This document shows, piece after piece, positions 58,424 to 64,000 of a DNA stretch of 64,000 nucleotides. The notes beneath the pieces were generated by a model. That model was not told the DNA's origin, ran no database searches, and was given only the letters and a program-made list of their open reading frames with translations. Each line of letters begins with the position of its first letter. The first letter of the stretch is position 1. The stretch lies in assembly GCA_022835495.1 (NCBI GenBank), contig BQOK01000001.1, positions 2,480,001 to 2,544,000 on the forward strand. Direction: 5' to 3'. The position numbers were made by a program, and so were the translations under genes. The stretch comes from Oscillospiraceae bacterium. Lineage in GTDB: Bacteria; Bacillota; Clostridia; Oscillospirales; Ruminococcaceae.

Positions 58424-60652
58424 TTATGAATCCTGCGGCAATCCGCTTTCCTGGCTGTTTTCGAACGATTTGGCGCCGTTTTGCTGTTCCACATATTCTC
58501 TTGGGTTCATGCCAAAGGTGCGCTGAAACGCCCGCTTAAAAGAATACTCGCTGTCGTATCCAACTTCCGCCGCGATTTCCGCCGGGCAGTAGCCCCGCAG
58601 GCGCAGCAGCTCTTTTGCGCGCTCTATGCGCTTTTCAGTAATGTAGCGGTAAAAGTTGCTGCCGGCGGTCTTTTTAAAAATACGGGAAACGCTCGCGTTG
58701 GAAACGCCAAAAAGATCGCTCAGCTGGTTCAGCGAAAGATTGGGGTCAAACACATTCTCATTCACATAACCCACCAGCGACCGGTTCACATTTGTGGCCG
58801 CCTCTTCCTTTTTGCGGATCATCTCCTCGCACAGCTTTTTCACCAGGCTCTCGGCGCTGCGGAACATCTGTTCCAGGCTCACCGCATACTGCGGCTCGGT
58901 GAGCTCCTGGAACATCCGGTCCGGCAGCTTTGCCTCAATCACGATGCGGCGCATGGTTTCATACAAAAGCGTCGCCACCCGCTTGACCAGGTCACGTCCC
59001 AGATCCAGCCGCTTGTTTTCTTCATACAGCTGGTGCAGGATCACCTTTGCCTGTGTCACATTGCCCTCGCGGACCGCGCGCGCCAGCTGCCCTTCCCAGT
59101 CCAGAGGATAGTAATATTCCATCTGCGGGTGTGCATAAACAACACCGCGCACATGTTCCTCCCTGCGGATAGTTTCCATGGCCGCCTGATACGAGGTGCT
59201 GATGCCCGCCAGCCCTTTGCAGGGCCGCCCCACATAAATGCAGCATTCAATATCCTGCTCTGCAAGTGCATCGTACATCGTTCCCGCCAGATCCATCACC
59301 GCGTCTTTGTCCGGCAGGGTTGGAAACTCTGCAATAACAGCGGTATTCCCCTCCACATTTTCCACCAGCTCGCAATGGCTCTGGCCCAGATGCAGGTTTT
59401 CGATGATCTGCTCAACGATCAGTACAAACCGCAGATTTGCCTGCGTCTCTTCGGTCACGCTCTCCATACCATCGTGCCTGCGGTGCAAAACGAGCACTGC
59501 ATAGGCATAATCGCAGACGAACGGAATCTCCTGAACATCCAGCAGATCGGATACATCGTCGCCGAAAAAGCCTTTTAAAAGCTGAACATTTCTTTGTTCG
59601 CGCAGGGTGTAGCGGTAGGAAGAAACAGTCTGCTCCAGTCTTTCTTTGTCGTTGAACAGCTCGTCGATACAGGTTGCAATTGCATCCATATCCTGCTTTA
59701 CATTCTCGCCGTTTGTTCTTTCCTTGACCTTGCACAAAAGCTGGTTCACCGGCGAATATTGAACGATCGCCAGAATATATGCAAGGAATGCGCCCAGCAT
59801 GGCAAGCAGCAAAAGCAGCAGATACCCGCCTGCCCCCTGCATAAAAGGCAGCGGCTGGTTTTGAAACGTGATTTCATAAGTAAGCAGCATGTTCTGGCTG
59901 GGGGCCGTTTGCCGCACAACCTCTGTGCCCGGTTCCGCAAACTGGCCGGTCCAGCATTCGTTCCCGTTCTCGTCCAGCACGCGCACGCCCGCAACCTGCT
60001 CGCTGCAAACCTGGCCCACCTTTTTTGCCAGGCTCGATTTATCCAGATACATCACAGCGGCCACCCGGGGCGGATCCATGATGTCCAACTGGCACACATA
60101 GACCAAATGCCCCTCGTTCACGCCGGCAAACCCACCGGGGCGCTGCTGCCCAAAGCCGCCTTGCAGGCCAAGCACATTGTTTTGAATAAACCCGTCTGCC
60201 ACCTGCAAGCGCTGCGCGGCATAGGCTTGATAATCGCTCAGGGAAAACCACCCCTTGGGTGTAACGGCAACATCCTTTCGGTTGTACAGGACCGCAATAT
60301 CCCGGATGGTGGTGTTGAAGGTGCACACCTCCCCTAAAAACTGCGATATCTCACGTTTTTGCAGCACATCAAATTCCGCGTCGAACACACTCGTATCGGA
60401 TTTGTATTTCTCCACCCAAACCGCATTGTTTAAAATATCCCCGATCGAGGCGGCCGACTCCCAGGTGCTGTCCAGCACCTCCGTAATCTTTTCCGTCTGC
60501 GCTCTTCGCTGCTGCTCCGCCGCGCTGTTGCGCTCTTTTTGCGAGATATGCGCCACCAGAATAACGCCCGCCATCAGCATCCCTGTAAACAGCAGAATAT
60601 ACGTTAAAAAATAGCGTTGAAAATCCTTGGATTGCCAAAAGGACCGACGCAT
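58424..60652 (-). CDS. Membrane-bound AraC-family regulator
   Basis: 742 residues. First membrane helix at about 12-34, an outside sensory domain to about 270 (FDVLQKREISQFLGEVCTFN, GWFSLSDYQAYAAQRL), a second helix (GGYLLLLLLAMLGAFLAYIL), a cytoplasmic middle region, and a C-terminal AraC helix-turn-helix (about 640-742: LSLNQLSDLFGVSNASVSRI; EIAAEVGYDSEYSFKRAFQR). Regulators of this form occur in gut Firmicutes beside carbohydrate ABC systems and sense extracellular sugars directly or through the binding protein. GGAAAGGGGAG precedes the ATG. 55 bases downstream of the binding-protein gene. Confidence 0.9.
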   Translation of the reverse strand: MRRSFWQSKDFQRYFLTYILLFTGMLMAGVILVAHISQKERNSAAEQQRRAQTEKITEVLDSTWESAASIGDILNNAVWVEKYKSDTSVFDAEFDVLQKREISQFLGEVCTFNTTIRDIAVLYNRKDVAVTPKGWFSLSDYQAYAAQRLQVADGFIQNNVLGLQGGFGQQRPGGFAGVNEGHLVYVCQLDIMDPPRVAAVMYLDKSSLAKKVGQVCSEQVAGVRVLDENGNECWTGQFAEPGTEVVRQTAPSQNMLLTYEITFQNQPLPFMQGAGGYLLLLLLAMLGAFLAYILAIVQYSPVNQLLCKVKERTNGENVKQDMDAIATCIDELFNDKERLEQTVSSYRYTLREQRNVQLLKGFFGDDVSDLLDVQEIPFVCDYAYAVLVLHRRHDGMESVTEETQANLRFVLIVEQIIENLHLGQSHCELVENVEGNTAVIAEFPTLPDKDAVMDLAGTMYDALAEQDIECCIYVGRPCKGLAGISTSYQAAMETIRREEHVRGVVYAHPQMEYYYPLDWEGQLARAVREGNVTQAKVILHQLYEENKRLDLGRDLVKRVATLLYETMRRIVIEAKLPDRMFQELTEPQYAVSLEQMFRSAESLVKKLCEEMIRKKEEAATNVNRSLVGYVNENVFDPNLSLNQLSDLFGVSNASVSRIFKKTAGSNFYRYITEKRIERAKELLRLRGYCPAEIAAEVGYDSEYSFKRAFQRTFGMNPREYVEQQNGAKSFENSQESGLPQDS

Positions 60653-60707
60653 TGTAACTCCCCTTTCCGTTGACCGTGATTGTTTTTACCCTGCGCCCAC
60701 GGCCTTG

Positions 60708-62324
60708 TCACGGCATTTTTTCCAGATACCGGTCGTAACGGGCCTGCGCGATCCCCATCAGCTCTGTCAGCCCCAGTTGATCCAGCTTCTCCACCTCTTT
60801 TTCCAGCTCAGACAGTGGGATCTGCCCCAGGGTAAGCTTCCATGCAAGCTCTTGGGAAGCAATGTCCAGGTTTTCCTGCAGCTCGTTGATCCGCGCCGAT
60901 TCTTCGCTGGTTGGCAGCGCAAGGAAATTGTTGATCTGATCCGGGTAGGTCTTTTCGTAACCGACCAGGGCCAGGGCGACGCTGCGCTTTTCCGCATCGC
61001 AGCTATCGCTGCCGGTCCCCATGTTCACATATTGCACACGTGGCAAAACGCCATTCCACAAAATCGCCCCCTCGGCAATGCGCTGTTTTTTCAGCACATC
61101 GAAAGTGAGGTTGGGCAGGGGCTTTATCTCGCCCTTTTCGTAAACAAAGTTGATCCCTTCCTGCCCATACGTTGTGAGAATGCTGTATTCTTCAGAACAG
61201 ATAAGGTCCAAAAGGCGCGCAACCGCTTTCAGGTCTGTGCAGGCCCGCGTAACCACATACCGTTCCCATACCATATCGCCCGGCTCGCTCATTGCCGCAG
61301 GCTGAACGCCCGGCACGGCCGGCAGCGGCATTAAGGGCACATACCGCGCCTCGGGCGCTGCCGGCTGTACCGCGGCGTCGTTCCACATTGCGTCGGGGTA
61401 ATCCCAGATAGCCGATATCTTGTTCTGTGCCCGCTTTTGTTCCAGCAGATCATAGTTCCCCGCCACATCGGGATCGAGGATGCCCTCGTTCACAAGACCG
61501 TTCAGATATGCAAAATAATCCTTCACATAAGGGCTCTTCCATGGGCTCGTGATTCTCTGGTTTTGCGGATCCAGCCCAATGGTCCCGGTGGGCAGATCGA
61601 ACCACTGGGCGATGGCTGTTCGGAACGAGCCCGGGTCAATAAACAATATCTCATCTTTTTCCTGGTTCCCGTTGGCATCTTTTTCCCGGAAGGCCCGCAG
61701 CATTTCCGTAAACTCTTCCAGCGTTTCCGGTTCGGGAATGCCCAATTGATCCGCCCAATCGCGCCGGTACTGAATGGAAAAGCTGCCGTTCGCATTTGGG
61801 TTTCCATTGTAAAATTTATTCTGCATGTTGCAGAACCAATAGATATTCCCATCCTCCGCCGTGGTGAGCGGGCGCACAGTGGGAAACACTTTATCAAACG
61901 CTTCCCGCGCGGGGCCTGCCGAATATTCTTCCACGATCTTGTTGATGGGCAGAATAACCCCCTGCTTTGCCAGCTCCAAAAGGGCCGCATCGTCCATGGT
62001 GTGGGCCTTTGCAATATCCGGCAGGTTTTTGTCCGAGGCAAGGCGCGTCTGCAGCATCATGGGATACTTTTCTGTGGGGATCACCTCCCACTCAATTTCC
62101 AGGTCTGCCTGGGCCAGAAGCCCCTGCAATTTTTGAAAAGCGCTGTATTCCCCCACCTCATTCCAGTTGTTGCAGGGCACCCACCCCTCTGTTCCCAGTA
62201 TCTTAAGGTGGCTCATCCGCTGCCCCTCCGGCGCCTCCTCCGCGGCCTCCCTGCCGCATCCTGCAAGCGGCATGGCCGCAATGCAGCCCGCAAGAACGAG
62301 CGCTGCAAGCTTCGTTTTTTTCAT
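60708..62324 (-). CDS. ABC solute-binding lipoprotein (LplA-type)
   Basis: 538 residues. Signal MKKTKLAALVLAGCIAAMPL with lipobox LAGC (Cys23). Mature part is the long LplA-type family 1 binding protein: LKILGTEGWVPCNNWNE, DIAKAHTMDDAALLELAKQG, a calcium-loop-like DANGNQEKDEILF and a CSEEYSILTTYGQEG segment. These bind oligosaccharides taken up by LplB/YtcP permeases, which are not in the window. AAAGGAGG precedes the ATG. Confidence 0.9.
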   Translation of the reverse strand: MKKTKLAALVLAGCIAAMPLAGCGREAAEEAPEGQRMSHLKILGTEGWVPCNNWNEVGEYSAFQKLQGLLAQADLEIEWEVIPTEKYPMMLQTRLASDKNLPDIAKAHTMDDAALLELAKQGVILPINKIVEEYSAGPAREAFDKVFPTVRPLTTAEDGNIYWFCNMQNKFYNGNPNANGSFSIQYRRDWADQLGIPEPETLEEFTEMLRAFREKDANGNQEKDEILFIDPGSFRTAIAQWFDLPTGTIGLDPQNQRITSPWKSPYVKDYFAYLNGLVNEGILDPDVAGNYDLLEQKRAQNKISAIWDYPDAMWNDAAVQPAAPEARYVPLMPLPAVPGVQPAAMSEPGDMVWERYVVTRACTDLKAVARLLDLICSEEYSILTTYGQEGINFVYEKGEIKPLPNLTFDVLKKQRIAEGAILWNGVLPRVQYVNMGTGSDSCDAEKRSVALALVGYEKTYPDQINNFLALPTSEESARINELQENLDIASQELAWKLTLGQIPLSELEKEVEKLDQLGLTELMGIAQARYDRYLEKMP

Positions 62325-62459
62325 AGCGTCCTCCTTTAATTCTTCCCTTCGCCCGCATTCTTTTGAGCCTGTATCTTTTTTTGTCCGGCCCCAAACAACG
62401 CGAAAAAATTGTGTTTTACGGCGCGCAAAATTTCCATTTCAAGCATTTTTTCCATTTTA

Positions 62460-62487
62460 TTGACTTCCGCTCCCCCCTGCCTATAAT
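62460..62487 (+). promoter_or_regulatory. Promoter of the rightward gene at the window end
   Basis: TTGACT (62460-62465), 16-base spacer, TATAAT (62482-62487), about 42 bases before ATG 62529. Confidence 0.83.
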
Positions 62488-62528
62488 GAAGCTAACACTG
62501 AGTGGCTTCATGCCGGAGAGGAAAACAT

Positions 62529-64000
62529 ATGCCCATTTCTATTGCTGTGCTCACACGGGATCAAAACGATCTGTTGTCCCTGCTGCAAACTTGCAGTGCG
62601 GTAAACGTTACAGTGTTTGCGCCCGACGCGCTTACCCCTCATTGCCTGGATAAGTTTGATTGCGCCTGCGTGTTGGGCGGCACCCAAACCGAACCCTTGG
62701 TTCTTTCTGTGGGCTGCCGTGAAATCGTGGAGGATTTTTCAGCCTCCGGAAAGAGAGTGTTTTTTGAATACACCCTCAGCTTTTGCCAGAACTACTGCAT
62801 GCCTCCCCAGTCCACGCGTTTTCTGCGCCTGGTCTGCGCAGACAGCACGCTGGCCGGGCTGCCAGAGGGCACCCTGCTGGACGATCAGTGCAACCTGCAC
62901 GCCGCCCCCTATTATTCCTGCAACCTGGCAAAGCCCCTCTTGGTGTACAAAAAAGGCTTGTCTGAGCACTCCCGGCAGCTGCTTTCCGCCCAGGACCTCG
63001 CGGATCACCAGCAGTACGGCCTGTGGCTCGAAACCCCCACCGTGGCTGTCTGTTCGTTCTGCCTGTGCAATTTTGTCCGCGCGCGTTTTGCCCCGGTCGG
63101 TGCATGGCGCCGCGTGATCGCGGCCCTGCTCACCTGGCTGTGCGGCGCCGAGATCGCCCTGCCCACAGCCGGCTGCTCCTATTATAGCACGGATCGGCCG
63201 GGCAGTATAAACGACGCGGCGGCCGCGGCCATTGGCTGGTTCGAGCGCTCCGGCGTCCTGCTGAACGAGGGCCGCGAAGGCGTGCTGGAGGGGCTTGCCA
63301 CCGAGATTTTGCCAAACGGCGTGCAAAAAAGCGCCGCCCCCATTCGGACCGACTGCGCTGGTGAAACCGCCCTCGCCTATTTCTTCCATCACCTCGCCAC
63401 CGGCAGCGAAACAAGCCTTCGGCGCGCCGCTGCCCTGGAAGCCTTTGTCTATGACAAGATGCAGATCAAAACGGGCCGCTTTGCCGGCATGCTGCGCTGG
63501 ACCAACATCGCCTGGGAGGTGTGCTACCAGGACGACATGGCCCGCGCCATGTTCATCACATTGTTCAAAGCGTTCTACGGCAAGGGCCGGGAATATCTGC
63601 CCCAGTGCCGTGCAGCTCTGGAATTTTTAATGAACACCACCGGTCCCGACGGCCTGCGCCCCGCGCGGACCGACAACCTGAACATGACCGAACAGGACTT
63701 TGCCGCCCTTTCAGCAAAGGACGGGGCGTTCCCCTGCGCCCACTACAACGCGTTTTACCTTGCCTGCCTGTTATTGTACGGCAAAATGGAAAACGACGCC
63801 CGCTGCCTGGCGGTGGGCGAACGGGGGATGCGCTCACTCATGAAGGCTTACCCCGGCACGGTGCGCGAACAAAGCGAAACGCAGGAGCTGTGCCGCCTGC
63901 TGCTGCCGCTTTCCTGGCTTTACCATGCCACCGGCCGCGAGGGCGACAAACAGCTTTTGTACACCGTTGTGAACGATCTGGAAAAGCTGCGCCATTCCTC
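62529..64000 (+). CDS. Large protein of unknown function, sugar-cluster associated (3' end outside window)
   Basis: 490 codons read without a stop to the window edge. ATG 62529 follows GGAGAGGAAAACAT. The first 85 residues (SIAVLTRDQNDLLSLLQTCS, CACVLGGTQTEPLVLSVGC, ASGKRVFFEY) have the alternating strand-helix look of a flavodoxin or ThuA/GATase-like fold. From about residue 270 the chain is helix-rich and repetitive in length (ALAYFFHHLATGSETSLRRA, YNAFYLACLLLYGKMENDAR, LLPLSWLYHATGREGDKQLL), which resembles an (alpha/alpha)6 barrel of glycan-active enzymes. I do not recognise the family. It is divergent from the binding-protein gene and probably acts on the same sugar. Confidence 0.6.
   Translation, partial: MPISIAVLTRDQNDLLSLLQTCSAVNVTVFAPDALTPHCLDKFDCACVLGGTQTEPLVLSVGCREIVEDFSASGKRVFFEYTLSFCQNYCMPPQSTRFLRLVCADSTLAGLPEGTLLDDQCNLHAAPYYSCNLAKPLLVYKKGLSEHSRQLLSAQDLADHQQYGLWLETPTVAVCSFCLCNFVRARFAPVGAWRRVIAALLTWLCGAEIALPTAGCSYYSTDRPGSINDAAAAAIGWFERSGVLLNEGREGVLEGLATEILPNGVQKSAAPIRTDCAGETALAYFFHHLATGSETSLRRAAALEAFVYDKMQIKTGRFAGMLRWTNIAWEVCYQDDMARAMFITLFKAFYGKGREYLPQCRAALEFLMNTTGPDGLRPARTDNLNMTEQDFAALSAKDGAFPCAHYNAFYLACLLLYGKMENDARCLAVGERGMRSLMKAYPGTVREQSETQELCRLLLPLSWLYHATGREGDKQLLYTVVNDLEKLRHS

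Noticed and set aside
1-64000. CRISPR arrays, insertion sequences or rRNA genes
   Set aside because: No regularly spaced repeats, transposase motifs or rRNA-like segments were seen on either strand.

Overview
This window looks like chromosomal DNA from a GC-rich, Gram-positive anaerobe of the class Clostridia, most likely the Oscillospirales/Ruminococcaceae gut lineage. The inference rests on strong AGGAGG ribosome-binding sites, frequent TTG starts, lipoprotein signals ending LAAC-GG, TATACT or TATAAT -10 boxes 16-18 bases from the -35, a T-box leader, shared ECF vitamin-transporter genes, and small Firmicutes families (DUF1292, DUF3842, DUF4358, DUF2089, DUF5711). I see no insertion sequence, CRISPR array, rRNA or integrated phage. 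One short stretch (about 2.2-3.4 kb) is clearly AT-rich and looks acquired.

Layout. 0-0.7 kb: DUF2089 regulator and a SHOCT-like protein. 1.0-2.1 kb: a lone N-acetyl sugar amidotransferase. 2.4-3.4 kb: AT-rich island with two small exported or membrane proteins. 3.5-6.2 kb: a methionine T-box leader driving metN-metI-metQ, in which MetN lacks its usual regulatory domain and MetQ is circularly permuted. 6.4-14 kb: amino-acid permease, C26 amidohydrolase, YiiX-like cysteine hydrolase, GNAT acetyltransferase, hflX, Lrp regulator, DUF4358 lipoprotein and a glycosyltransferase. 14.2-21.2 kb, minus strand: one operon for uptake and processing of a probably phosphorylated solute (MFS carrier, RpiR regulator, ABC binding protein, two permeases, metallophosphoesterase, SGNH hydrolase). 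21.3-26.4 kb: RND/MMPL exporter with a coiled-coil partner, divergent from a TetR regulator across four matching operators. 26.5-30.3 kb: hybrid sensor kinase and EamA exporter. 30.4-34.7 kb: BceRS-BceAB-type peptide-antibiotic detoxification module. 34.8-38.2 kb: cysteine-free peroxiredoxin-like protein, LUD protein, a candidate free-standing structured RNA, DUF1292 and a cyclophilin lipoprotein. 38.2-42.4 kb: an ECF substrate-binding subunit with a long attenuator-like leader, two sister methyltransferases, cardiolipin synthase and DUF3842. 42.5-58 kb, minus strand: housekeeping and stress genes (holin-like, CarD, DUF2974 hydrolase, ECF-family sigma with DUF4179 partner, ClpE, CvpA, DUF5711, truA-ecfT-ecfA2-ecfA1, RlmI-like methyltransferase, ruvCAB). 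58.2 kb: tRNA-Val. 58.4-64 kb: membrane-bound AraC-type regulator and lipoprotein binding protein, divergent from a large unrecognised gene that runs off the window.

The most unusual item is the permuted MetQ. It keeps the lipoprotein signal and the recognisable blocks of the family, but the C-terminal block comes first and the N-terminal block second. The candidate RNA at 36.6-36.8 kb, the ECF/methyltransferase leader at 38.2-38.5 kb and the RpiR-linked operon are next. All family assignments come from reading motifs in the sequence; no database search was possible.
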